NCBI RefSeq assembly: GCF_002021925.1
Contig: NZ_CP012546.1
Coordinates: 434,001 to 498,000, forward strand
Origin: Campylobacter pinnipediorum subsp. pinnipediorum
GTDB lineage: Bacteria; Campylobacterota; Campylobacteria; Campylobacterales; Campylobacteraceae
Direction of reading: 5' to 3'
Length of the DNA stretch: 64,000 nucleotides
Position 1 is the stretch's first letter; every line of letters starts with the position of its first letter. The position numbers and the translations under genes are program-made. Positions 7,967 through 15,588 of this stretch are shown here, piece after piece. The notes beneath the pieces were generated by a model. The model was not told where the DNA came from and made no database searches. It saw only the letters and a list, made by a program, of their open reading frames with translations.

Positions 7967-8704
7967 ATGAAAAACAGACTTAAAGATCTAAACATTACTC
8001 ATATATCGCTTGTAAAAGCTGGTGCTAATGGTAAAAGCATCATATATAAAAGTAGTGATGTAAAAACAAACTATGAAAAAACCATAAACATAGCAAAAAG
8101 CGACACTGAAAAGGGTGTTGTTTATGGGATAGTTTATGCACCAGATGAGGTAGATACTCAGGGCGACTTAGCAAGTGCGGCAGAGATAGAAAAGGCGGCT
8201 TATGCCTTTATGAAAGGGCTAAATGGTGCTAATGTAGATAGAGATCATAACTTTAAGCCAGATGGTGCTTATGTGGCTGAAAGCTGGATAGTTAGAGAAA
8301 ATGATGCACTTTTTAAAAGTGAAAAAGTTGGAAGCTGGGCTGTGGCTATAAAGCTTGAAAGTGAAGAGTTAAAACAAGCTGTCAAAAAAGGCGAGATAGC
8401 AGGCATTTCTATGGCTGGAACTGGTGAGCGTGAAGCGCTTAATAAATCAGATAGTGGAATAGCTGAAGCCATAGCAAAAGGTTTTAGTGTGTTGTTTGAA
8501 AAATTTAGTAAAGGAGAAAAGGTGGAGCAAAACCAAAACAAAGATAATGAAAGCATACAAAAAGCTATAAGTGATGGCTTTGGCAAGCTTGGAGAGAGCA
8601 TAGAAAAGCTTAATGCCAGAGTTGATGAGCTTGAAAAAAATGCAAAAAATAGCAAGCAAAGCGACAATGTAAATAAAAGCGATGAACTTGAGGGGGTATT
8701 ATGA
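7967..8704 (+). CDS. XkdF-like prohead serine protease/scaffold
   Basis: 245 residues. Residues about 1-165 match the XkdF-type phage serine protease pattern: VVYGIVYAPDEVDTQGD with His78 in DRDHNF, and GEIAGISMAGTGERE, where the GIS-type Ser is a candidate nucleophile. Residues about 185-240 are a charged coiled coil, typical of a fused scaffold. The product shapes the prohead and cleaves scaffold and capsid, like P2 gpO. Its stop overlaps the capsid ATG. Ribosome site CAGGAG. Confidence 0.75.
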   Translation: MKNRLKDLNITHISLVKAGANGKSIIYKSSDVKTNYEKTINIAKSDTEKGVVYGIVYAPDEVDTQGDLASAAEIEKAAYAFMKGLNGANVDRDHNFKPDGAYVAESWIVRENDALFKSEKVGSWAVAIKLESEELKQAVKKGEIAGISMAGTGEREALNKSDSGIAEAIAKGFSVLFEKFSKGEKVEQNQNKDNESIQKAISDGFGKLGESIEKLNARVDELEKNAKNSKQSDNVNKSDELEGVL

Positions 8705-9633
8705 GAGATATACTAAATGTGATAAAAACAAAAGGTGTTATAAGCCCAACAGATATGACCGCAAATAACACTTTAAGTGTTGATAAATCAAGGAAGGTTA
8801 TCAATACTATAGTTGACAGTAGTGATTTTTTAAAAAAGATAAATGTATATCAGACTAAAAAGTTACAAACTAGTATTGACACCTGGAATCTTGCTAAGGG
8901 TATTTTAGTAAGGGTTGCACCAGGTAATTCACCAACAGATGAGCAAAGACAAAAATTAGGTGTTGGGTCTGTAACACTTGATAATAAGCCGGTTCAGTTG
9001 TTTGCAAAGATCACACAAGACACACTTGAAGATAATGCGGATAATCCTAAATTTGAGTCTGAAACATTTGAAAGTTTTGCTAGGGCTTTTGCTACTGATT
9101 TGCAAAACTTAGGGATGATAGGCGAAAAGGATGATTATAGTTCAAATGAGTTTAAAAACCTAAACAAAGGCTGGTTTACACTAGCAAAAGAGGTAAGTGG
9201 AGTTAAAAAAATAGAACATAAAAAAGCCTCAAAGATGGTTGATAAGTTAGCCGCATTGGTGAAAGCACACAATGAAGAGGTGCTAAAAGATAGTGTTATT
9301 CTTATCTCACAAGCTGATTATTTAGCCTTTCAAACAGAGGTAGGGTCTAAAAATGGTGGTTTAGGCGTGCTTTTGAATGCTAATGCTAAAAGCATACTTG
9401 ATGTGCCTTTAGAAGTTGCTGCTTTTGTACCAAAAGGTAAGTTTTTAATGACACCTCTTAAAAATTTAGTGATGAGCTTAGGACTTGCTGTAAGAAGAGT
9501 GAGATGGTATGACAATGAAGAAAGCTCACTTAAATACAAATTTGAAGTGTATAACGACTATCAAATAGCTGTGCCTGAGTGGGTAACACTTTCAGAAGAA
9601 AATGAGAGCGATACAGATGGTGACGGAATTTAG
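8701..9633 (+). CDS. Major capsid protein, P2 gpN-like
   Basis: 310 residues with the P2 gpN-like capsid pattern: an N-terminal VDKSRKVINTIVDSSDFLKKI segment, PVQLFAKITQDTLEDNADNP near residue 98, LGMIGEKDDY, and a C-terminal VPEWVTLSEE. It builds the icosahedral shell after processing by the upstream protease. The ATGA overlap with the protease gene fixes the start. The end overlaps the next ORF. Confidence 0.85.
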   Translation: MRDILNVIKTKGVISPTDMTANNTLSVDKSRKVINTIVDSSDFLKKINVYQTKKLQTSIDTWNLAKGILVRVAPGNSPTDEQRQKLGVGSVTLDNKPVQLFAKITQDTLEDNADNPKFESETFESFARAFATDLQNLGMIGEKDDYSSNEFKNLNKGWFTLAKEVSGVKKIEHKKASKMVDKLAALVKAHNEEVLKDSVILISQADYLAFQTEVGSKNGGLGVLLNANAKSILDVPLEVAAFVPKGKFLMTPLKNLVMSLGLAVRRVRWYDNEESSLKYKFEVYNDYQIAVPEWVTLSEENESDTDGDGI

Positions 9634-9919
9634 AGAATTGTTTCTCAAAAGGGCACAGAGTGTCCTTTTAAACCCAGATGAAATAACAGATGATGCTTTG
9701 GATGTAGCGGTTGGCGAAACCTTGGAAGAGTGTCAAGGAAAGAGTGTAAAGAGCTGGGTTATGATGGATTTTGCAATGATTAGACTTAAAGTGTATCTAA
9801 AAATAGCACTAAGCGAAGAAGATATAGTAATGCTAAAAAATGCAAGAGCTGAGATAGGTAAATCTGTTTTAGAGGGCGAGACAAAAACAGATGCTTATTT
9901 TAATATGCAGGCGGTTTAG
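9602..9919 (+). CDS. Head completion/connector protein
   Basis: 105 residues from ATG 9602, or 100 from ATG 9617. Both starts overlap the capsid gene end and neither has a clearly better ribosome site. It is a compact helical protein with Asp/Glu-rich N-terminal turns (NPDEITDDALD) and helices like gp6-type head-tail connectors. Its place directly after the capsid is where P2 has small terminase and head-completion genes. The helix-turn-helix usual for terminase small subunits is instead fused to the large subunit, so a connector role is favoured. Confidence 0.55.
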   Translation: MRAIQMVTEFRELFLKRAQSVLLNPDEITDDALDVAVGETLEECQGKSVKSWVMMDFAMIRLKVYLKIALSEEDIVMLKNARAEIGKSVLEGETKTDAYFNMQAV

Positions 9920-9920
9920 G

Positions 9921-10298
9921 ATGAGAGAAATAATTGATATTTTTAAAAAGCTAAAAGAAATTTATCCAGAAGCAAAGACTGTATACAAGGAAGGTGTTCA
10001 AACTGGTGTATATCTGGCATTTAACGGGATAAACAACAAAGAGTGGAAAAAAGATATTGCTAGTTTTACACTTTATGTTGGTGCTAGGAGTTTAGATGCT
10101 GATAAAAATAGTGTAATTGCTTTACTTGATGAACTAAGAGCTAGAACAATATCAAAGGCAAATTTTGTTTTTGGTGAAGAGATTTTTAAAAATATTGAAT
10201 TTGTTAGCTTTGAAAGTAGTCTTTATGTTTATAGTATAGGTTTAGAGATACCACTATATAGAGAAAATGATGATGATTATTTAGGGGATGAGATATGA
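9921..10298 (+). CDS. Probable tail terminator/head-tail joining protein
   Basis: 125 residues from ATG 9921. The open frame reaches 10 codons further up, into the previous gene, but ATG 9921 sits 1 base after that gene's stop. Content is mixed alpha/beta with WKKDIASFTLYVGARSLDADKNSVIALLDELR, reminiscent of Mu gp37/DUF1834-like tail terminator proteins. The end overlaps the DUF5675 gene by ATGA. The assignment rests mainly on size and gene order. Confidence 0.5.
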   Translation: MREIIDIFKKLKEIYPEAKTVYKEGVQTGVYLAFNGINNKEWKKDIASFTLYVGARSLDADKNSVIALLDELRARTISKANFVFGEEIFKNIEFVSFESSLYVYSIGLEIPLYRENDDDYLGDEI

Positions 10299-10714
10299 AA
10301 AAACTATACATAAAACGCTTTAAAAATATAGATGATGGCACACTTGGTGAGTTTGTTTTAGCAAGTGATGATAAGCCTATTTTAAAAGGCTACACCTTAG
10401 AACCAGCTGGAGCTGACAGCATAAAAGCAAATCAAGATAAAAGAGTACCGGCTGGAGAGTATGGGGCTACTTGGTCTTATTCGCCTAAGTTTAAAAAGGT
10501 ATTGCCACTTTTATATAACGAGCTGGTATCTAAAGATAGGCGGATACTAATACACTCCGGCAATTATCCAAAGGATACATTAGGGTGTATTTTGGTGGGT
10601 AGTAGCTATGATGATAATGGTGTATATCACAGCAAAGAAACACTAAATAAGCTCATAGATCTTGCAAAAGATAATGATTTTATAGTTGTTATATCAAATA
10701 ACAAGGGTGTGTGA
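10295..10714 (+). CDS. DUF5675 family protein, probable lysis enzyme
   Basis: 139 residues matching DUF5675: RFKNIDDGTLGEFVL at the start, GYTLEPAG near 33, RVPAGEYGATWS near 50, RRILIHSGNYPKDTLGCILVG near 85. Conserved His and Cys in IHSGN...GCILVG look like an L,D-transpeptidase-type active site, so cell-wall action is plausible but unproven. It is placed directly before the spanin pair and small membrane genes, where an endolysin would be expected. No other lysin is seen in the block. Confidence 0.7.
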   Translation: MKKLYIKRFKNIDDGTLGEFVLASDDKPILKGYTLEPAGADSIKANQDKRVPAGEYGATWSYSPKFKKVLPLLYNELVSKDRRILIHSGNYPKDTLGCILVGSSYDDNGVYHSKETLNKLIDLAKDNDFIVVISNNKGV

Positions 10715-11067
10715 TGGGTTTTTTGTTTAAATTTATTAGCTCAAAGATATTTAATATGCCTATGCTTTGTGCTGTTGTCCTTATGATCGTAACTCTTTAT
10801 CAGAGCATAAAAATTACAAGACTAGAAAATGAGATTCAAATTTTTAAAAATCAAACAAAGAGCTTAATAAGTGAGTTAAATATATCGGCAAATAGCCTAA
10901 GTGCTTGCAATGCACTTATATATATACAAAACAAAGCAATAAAAGAAAATGAGATAAAACAAGAAAACAAGATAAGCAAAAACGAGCAAAGAGTGCAAAA
11001 AATCTATATAAAAGATGATAGTTGCAAGGCTGAATTAAAAGCTTATAAGGAGCTATTTAATGAATAA
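10714..11067 (+). CDS. Rz-like inner-membrane spanin
   Basis: 117 residues from ATG 10714, which shares TGATG with the previous stop. One membrane helix at about residues 9-28 is followed by a long charged coiled coil with repeated Lys/Glu (ITRLENEIQIFKNQTKSLISEL) and a C-terminal DSCKAELKAYKELF. This is the architecture of Rz i-spanins, which link inner and outer membranes during lysis. It overlaps the lipoprotein gene downstream, as Rz/Rz1 pairs do. Confidence 0.65.
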   Translation: MGFLFKFISSKIFNMPMLCAVVLMIVTLYQSIKITRLENEIQIFKNQTKSLISELNISANSLSACNALIYIQNKAIKENEIKQENKISKNEQRVQKIYIKDDSCKAELKAYKELFNE

Positions 11068-11299
11068 ATTAATGCTTATATGTTTTTTACTTGTGCTTAT
11101 TTTAAGTGGTTGTGCAAACGATGTAAAAAACATAGAGCCAAGATATATATACAAAGATGTTTATGTGCCTATCAAATGTCAAGCTAGTATGCCACAAAAA
11201 CCAAAAAACGATAGAAGCTTTGAGTCGCACAAGCAAATAATGCTTTATCTTTTAGAGTGTGAAAGGCTTTTAAAAGAGTGTTTGGGAGTTAGTAAATGA
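11060..11299 (+). CDS. Rz1-like outer-membrane lipoprotein spanin
   Basis: 79 residues with a lipoprotein signal peptide: MNKLMLICFLLVLILSGC with lipobox LSGC at residues 15-18. The mature part is short, with Pro and Cys residues. It partly overlaps the i-spanin gene (8 bases) and presumably pairs with it for outer membrane disruption. Its stop overlaps the next ATG. Confidence 0.65.
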   Translation: MNKLMLICFLLVLILSGCANDVKNIEPRYIYKDVYVPIKCQASMPQKPKNDRSFESHKQIMLYLLECERLLKECLGVSK

Positions 11300-11481
11300 A
11301 AAAGGCATTTATTTTATTTGCTGGAGCAATTGCAGTATTTGCATTAAGTATCTTTTCATATACATTTTATGAGTGGTTATTTTATAACAAAGATATAGCT
11401 ATGACTGCTTGGGCTTTGACAATTGGGGTTTTTAATGGGTTTTTTAGCCCTGCAAGACTTTTAAGCATTTTTAGGTTTTAG
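11296..11481 (+). CDS. Small two-helix membrane protein, holin-type
   Basis: 61 residues with two hydrophobic helices, about 4-26 and 36-56, separated by a short charged turn (YNKDIA). It lies between the spanin pair and another small membrane protein. Size and position suit a holin or antiholin that times lysis. No named family was recognised. Confidence 0.5.
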   Translation: MKKAFILFAGAIAVFALSIFSYTFYEWLFYNKDIAMTAWALTIGVFNGFFSPARLLSIFRF

Positions 11482-11482
11482 T

Positions 11483-11755
11483 ATGGAGCTTAGCTATCTT
11501 TTTTATATCGTGATGGTTGGCTTGATGGGTTCTAGTGTGAGTTTTTTACATACCCCAAATAAAAGTTTTAGGGGTTTTTTAAATAGGGTTTTTGAAGGTT
11601 GTTTTGTGGCATATATCGTTTATGAAATAAGTTTTTTTAATTTTCATAACACTAGGCTAAGCCTTAGCCTTTGTGGTTTTGGGGCTTGGATGGGTAGTGA
11701 TGGGCTTATCTTTATAAGAGATATAGTTACTGATTTTTTTAGGAAGAAGGTGTAG
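11483..11755 (+). CDS. Holin-type membrane protein (LydA/phage_holin_3-like)
   Basis: 90 residues with about three hydrophobic segments: 3-22, 37-52 and 60-80. A basic loop (KSFRGFLNR) and a charged C-terminus (FFRKKV) follow the pattern of class I holins. It starts 1 base after the preceding stop in the lysis cluster. The LydA-like label comes from recalled pattern and is tentative. Confidence 0.55.
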   Translation: MELSYLFYIVMVGLMGSSVSFLHTPNKSFRGFLNRVFEGCFVAYIVYEISFFNFHNTRLSLSLCGFGAWMGSDGLIFIRDIVTDFFRKKV

Positions 11756-11758
11756 GAA

Positions 11759-12301
11759 GTGGATTTTATAGAAGTAGGCATGATTAGCGAAGTAAAGGGT
11801 GATAGAGTGCGAGTAAGCATTGGCTCTATGGTGACTGATTTTTTACCGGTAGTTCAAATGGCAAATGAATTTGCTTGCGGATTTGTGCCAACAAGGGTTG
11901 GAGAACAAGTTGTGGTTTTGCCTGTAAGAGGGAGTTTAAATGCTGGTGTTGTGCTTAGATCTATTTATCAAACAGCTCACGAAGCACCTGGTGTAGACAC
12001 AAAAGAACAGCTTTTTGTGTTTGAAGATGGTATAAAGATGAGCTATAACACAGCCTCAAGCACACTTACTATAAGTTCGCCAAAGCAGATAAATATAAAA
12101 TGTGCTAATGTAGATCTTAATGCAAAAAACATTAATGCAACAGCACAAAATACTACTTTAAAAAGTCCTAGCATAAGTTTTACAGGCGATATGAGACTTA
12201 ATGGTAATTTAAATGTATCTGGGAATATAACAGATATAAAAGGTGATCTTACAGGTCATAGCCATAGCGATAGTGATGGTGGAAAGAGCTTACCAAGATG
12301 A
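11759..12301 (+). CDS. Baseplate assembly protein V (tail spike tip)
   Basis: 180 residues from GTG 11759 (GGAAGTG context). The N-terminal OB-fold part contains GMISEVKGDRVRVSIGS, GFVPTRVGEQVVVLPVRGSLNAGVVLRSIY, and a beta-helix follows. The C-terminus GHSHSDSDGGK carries the HxH motif that binds iron at the apex of P2 gpV. The trimer pierces the host outer membrane. Stop overlaps the gpW ATG. Confidence 0.88.
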   Translation: MDFIEVGMISEVKGDRVRVSIGSMVTDFLPVVQMANEFACGFVPTRVGEQVVVLPVRGSLNAGVVLRSIYQTAHEAPGVDTKEQLFVFEDGIKMSYNTASSTLTISSPKQINIKCANVDLNAKNINATAQNTTLKSPSISFTGDMRLNGNLNVSGNITDIKGDLTGHSHSDSDGGKSLPR

Positions 12302-12582
12302 AACATTTAGCAAGTATAGAAGAAAGCATAAAAGATATTTTACTAACTCCACTTGGTTCAAGGGTTATGCTGCCTGATTATGGAAGCAGGATTTTTGAAC
12401 TTGTGGATAAAAAAGTAGATGATGAGTTTAGGGCTAATCTTGCTTGCTATGTAATAGAAGCTATCCAAAAATGGGAAAAACGAGTAAAGATAGATGAAGT
12501 TAGGCTAGTTAGTGCAAAAGATCACAAGCTTAGCTTTAAGATAGTGCTTATTGATGGCGATGAAATAGGAGTCAATATATGA
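12298..12582 (+). CDS. Baseplate wedge protein W (gp25-like)
   Basis: 94 residues of the P2 gpW/T4 gp25 family: SIEESIKDILLTPLGSRVMLPDYGSRIFELVDKK is the classic opening. It forms the baseplate wedge with gpJ. Its TGA lies in a 20-bp segment that is duplicated at the gpJ start 144 bp downstream. Removing the insert would restore a direct ATGA overlap between W and J. Confidence 0.88.
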   Translation: MKHLASIEESIKDILLTPLGSRVMLPDYGSRIFELVDKKVDDEFRANLACYVIEAIQKWEKRVKIDEVRLVSAKDHKLSFKIVLIDGDEIGVNI

Positions 12583-12737
12583 ACTTTTTAAAAGAGAGTG
12601 CAAAGCACAAGAAAAATACGGCGTTGCCGAAAGCAACGGTGTGCTTTAGGTGGGTCAAGGGAGCTTTAGCTCCTTGTCGTAAAGATGGGCTTTGCTCGGC
12701 TGCGAAGTTAGGATAATAATATATGAACTTTTTAAAA
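12574..12737 (+). repeat. 124-bp insert flanked by a 20-bp direct repeat
   Basis: Bases 12574-12593 and 12718-12737 are identical (AATATATGAAC... through the first codons of gpJ). The segment between them, 12594-12717, separates W from J. It holds hairpins GGAGC-TTTA-GCTCC (12660-12672 area) and TCGTAAAG...CTGCGAAGT (12677-12708). The latter belongs to a repeat family also found at 20073-20104 and 21135-21166. Confidence 0.75.
12579..12716 (+). CDS. Small ORF inside the W/J insert, 45 residues
   Basis: It reuses the duplicated gpJ start (MNFLK) and then reads through the hairpin insert to TAA, ending CRKDGLCSAAKLG. It overlaps the gpW stop by ATGA, so ribosomes finishing W would translate it. 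Probably a by-product of the insertion. The other copies of the repeat encode related peptide endings (HRKARLCLAAK, SRKDELGSSAK) in one frame, which may be coincidental. Confidence 0.35.
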   Translation: MNFLKESAKHKKNTALPKATVCFRWVKGALAPCRKDGLCSAAKLG

Positions 12738-13808
12738 AATTTACCAGCACCAAAGATGATAGAAGAGCTTGATTTTAATAGTGTTTTAAACGATGTTAAA
12801 AGGCTTTTTAAAAGCTATTTAAAAGATGATGAGATAGAACTTTTAGAGAGTGATAGATTTTCTGCTATGCTTGAAGCTTTTGCTTATAGGGAGATATTGC
12901 TTAGAGCTAGGATAAATGAAGCTGTTAAGTCAATGCTGCTTGCTTTTGCAAAAGGAAGTGATTTAGATAATGTGGTAGCCATTTATGGGATAGAAAGATT
13001 AAAAGGAGAAAAGCCATGGGCTAGTGTTAAGTTTATATTATCAAGCATAAAAGAAAGTGATACTTTAATACCAAAAGGCACAATACTTACAAGTGATAAT
13101 GCAAAAACAGCAAGACTAAAAGATGATGTGATTATCACAAAAGGTGGGTTAGAATCCGAAGGCAAGGTAATACTTGATGAGTTTGTAAAACAAAGCAACG
13201 CTAAGTGTGAGTATATACAAACACCTTTTCCATTTGTGCTAAAAGCAAAGCAATTAAGTGCTTTTGATGGCGGGGAGGATGTGGAAGATGATGAGAGATT
13301 AAGAGAGCGGGCGATACTTTCACTTGAAAGGTTTAGCACAGCAGGAGCTAAAAAGGCATACATATATCAAGCCATGAGTGCCACTCCAAAACTAAAAGAA
13401 GTAAGCGTTAGCAATGGCGGGGCCGGCGTTGTAAATGTCTTTTTAAAAACAAGTGATATGAGCGAAGAGACAAGAGCCTTGGTACAAGAGTATCTAAACG
13501 AAGATAAAAGGCGACCCTTGACTGATAAGGTCGTTGTAAAAAATGCAAATATAAATGAGATAAGCATAAGAGCTGAGCTTGAGCTAAATGATATGTTTAT
13601 GCAAGATGAGATAGATAACAGCATAAAGCAAAACAGACAAAGCCTATCTTTGGGGGAAGATTTAAACCTTAGCTATGTTTATAAAATTTTGCATACAAAT
13701 GGGGTTTATAGGGTAAATTTAAGCGAGCCAAGTGCTGATATAAAAGTAAGTGATGATAGCTTTGTTAGGATAAATTACGAGCTAAGCTACACAAAGGCTA
13801 AGCTATGA
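12723..13808 (+). CDS. Baseplate assembly protein J (gp6-like)
   Basis: 361 residues of the P2 gpJ/Mu gp47 family. Typical parts are the helical N-terminus (SDRFSAMLEAFAYREILLRARINEAVKSMLLAFA), DLDNVVAIYGIERL, a beta region with FDGGEDVEDDERLRERAILS at about 180-200, and a C-terminal VYRVNLSEP. It is a wedge component that joins W and I. It overlaps gpI by 4 bases. Confidence 0.88.
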   Translation: MNFLKNLPAPKMIEELDFNSVLNDVKRLFKSYLKDDEIELLESDRFSAMLEAFAYREILLRARINEAVKSMLLAFAKGSDLDNVVAIYGIERLKGEKPWASVKFILSSIKESDTLIPKGTILTSDNAKTARLKDDVIITKGGLESEGKVILDEFVKQSNAKCEYIQTPFPFVLKAKQLSAFDGGEDVEDDERLRERAILSLERFSTAGAKKAYIYQAMSATPKLKEVSVSNGGAGVVNVFLKTSDMSEETRALVQEYLNEDKRRPLTDKVVVKNANINEISIRAELELNDMFMQDEIDNSIKQNRQSLSLGEDLNLSYVYKILHTNGVYRVNLSEPSADIKVSDDSFVRINYELSYTKAKL

Positions 13809-14425
13809 GCATACTACCAAAACATAAGCAAAACATAGATAAAAGGCTTGATGAACTTTTTGGATTAAGACTTGATGAGCTAGATATAAACACTATAAAT
13901 ACCTTAGCTAAAAGTTGTGATGAGAGATTATTAAAACATTTAGCTAATGCTTTTGATGTAGATATAGATGGACTTTTGCCTGATGAGGCTAGAGAGCTTA
14001 TACAAAATGCTTTTGAAATTCATCTTTATTCAGGGACTTTTTATAGCTTAGATAAAGCACTTAAGGCATCTTATGCTGGGACAAAGCTTATTGAGTGGTA
14101 TAAATATGATGGAGAACCATATCATTTTAAACTAGAGATAGACACTGGTAAATCCGGTGTTAATTTTGATGAGCTTGCAAAAGTAGACAAGATAGCAAAC
14201 GCATATAAAAACGTGCGTTCTGTGTATGATGGTGCAACAATAAAAGTAGGCATAAGTACAAATATAAACACAGCTTCTTTTACATCAACTCACGAGAATA
14301 TAACTATACATCCAACATCAATTAAGAATATAAGTACAAAAGACAACTACTTTATAGGGGCTTATGCAAAACTAGCTGAGATCATAAATATACAAATAAT
14401 AAATTTAAAAGGAGAGCTTGAATGA
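13805..14425 (+). CDS. Tail protein I
   Basis: 206 residues of the P2 gpI family. Signs are ILPKHKQNIDKRLDELFG at the N-terminus, LLKHLANAFDVDID, HLYSGTFYSLDKALKAS and IEWYKYDGEPYHFKLEIDT. It links the baseplate wedge to the fibres. The ATGA overlap with J fixes the start, and its stop overlaps the fibre ATG. Confidence 0.85.
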   Translation: MSILPKHKQNIDKRLDELFGLRLDELDINTINTLAKSCDERLLKHLANAFDVDIDGLLPDEARELIQNAFEIHLYSGTFYSLDKALKASYAGTKLIEWYKYDGEPYHFKLEIDTGKSGVNFDELAKVDKIANAYKNVRSVYDGATIKVGISTNINTASFTSTHENITIHPTSIKNISTKDNYFIGAYAKLAEIINIQIINLKGELE

Positions 14426-15576
14426 GTGGCACAATGATAACTAATGTTGGGCTTAGTAAGCTAATACAAGCAACATCAAATAACAACACTATACAGCTTA
14501 CACATATGGCAGTAGGAGACGGACAAGGCGAGATAAACCAAGATATGACATCTTTGCAAAACGAGAAACATAGATTTAGCATAAATGCGATAACCATAAA
14601 CGCACAAGATAATCATATCCTTGATGTAGAGGGTGTTATAAATGCTAGTGTTGGAGGCTTTTATATAAGAGAAGCTGGTATATTTTGTGATGATGGTAGT
14701 TTATTTGCCATAGCAAAGGTAGCTGAAAGCTATAAGCCTTTACTTAATGAAGGCAGCGCAAAAGATATAACCATAAGCTTTAAAATTCAAGTATCAAACA
14801 CAAACTTAATAAATCTAGTAGTTGATAATAATGTAGTTTTGGCCACTAGAAAATGGGTAAAAGATGAGCACTATACAAAAATAAAAACAGATGAGTTATT
14901 TTTAAAAACGGAAACAGCAGAGCAAACATATCTTAAAAAGACAGATACAATAGATGCTTACACAAAACAAGAAGCAAATAATAATTTTGTTTTTAAAAGC
15001 GAGATTAGTAGTAGTTTAGATACATTTAATAATGAAAAATCAAATTTCTTGCTTAAAAGCGCTGTAACAAACTCACTTACATCATCAAGCACAGCTAATG
15101 CGCTATCTGCAAACAAGGGTAAAGAGCTAAAAGAGCTAATAGATAATCTAACATCTAATCTAAATAACAAAGCTGACACAAGTAGAAGTTATAGCAAAAG
15201 TGAGAGTGATAGTAGGTATCTTACTTCATCAAAAGCTAGTAACACTTATGCAACAAAGAGCGAGTTAAATAACAAAGCAGATACAAGTAGAAGCTATACT
15301 AAAAGCGAGAGTGATGAAAAATACTTGCTTTCAACACAAAGTGCTTCTATGGCATCCAAACTTAAAACAAGAAGGAAAATACGCATAGCTGATACACAAG
15401 CAAACCGCGAGGGATTTGCATATTTTGATGGCTCTGAGGATATTTATATTACCATGGGTTGTAATGGTTGTAGTGGTAGCTGCTCTGGAAGTTGTAGTAG
15501 TGGATGCACTGCTTGTTCTGGTTGTAGTGGTGGCTGCTCAGGAAAATCTGATGGTTGTGGTTGCAGACATTCTTAA
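14422..15576 (+). CDS. Tail fibre protein with Cys-rich RiPP-like C-terminal tail
   Basis: 384 residues. Residues 1-150 are the phage tail-fibre N-terminal domain that binds the baseplate (ITNVGLSKLIQA, THMAVGDGQGEI, GGFYIREAGIFCDDGSLFAI). Residues about 150-320 hold shaft repeats of the type NNKADTSRSYSKSESD and YLTSS. Residues 325-344 (RKIRIADTQANREGFAYFDG, then SEDIYIT) are the usual pre-tip motif. Residues 345-384 are unlike any receptor-binding tip: 10 Cys in 40 residues within Gly/Ser repeats (GCSGSCSGSC, CSGCSGGC), ending GCGCRHS. The radical SAM genes 3 ORFs downstream suggest enzymatic modification of this tail. Confidence 0.88.
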   Translation: MSGTMITNVGLSKLIQATSNNNTIQLTHMAVGDGQGEINQDMTSLQNEKHRFSINAITINAQDNHILDVEGVINASVGGFYIREAGIFCDDGSLFAIAKVAESYKPLLNEGSAKDITISFKIQVSNTNLINLVVDNNVVLATRKWVKDEHYTKIKTDELFLKTETAEQTYLKKTDTIDAYTKQEANNNFVFKSEISSSLDTFNNEKSNFLLKSAVTNSLTSSSTANALSANKGKELKELIDNLTSNLNNKADTSRSYSKSESDSRYLTSSKASNTYATKSELNNKADTSRSYTKSESDEKYLLSTQSASMASKLKTRRKIRIADTQANREGFAYFDGSEDIYITMGCNGCSGSCSGSCSSGCTACSGCSGGCSGKSDGCGCRHS

Positions 15577-15588
15577 TAAGGGGTTAAA

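Noticed and set aside
14422-15576. Diversity-generating retroelement acting on the tail fibre
   Set aside because: No reverse transcriptase gene and no template copy of the fibre end were found in the window; the Cys tip is repetitive rather than adenine-variable.
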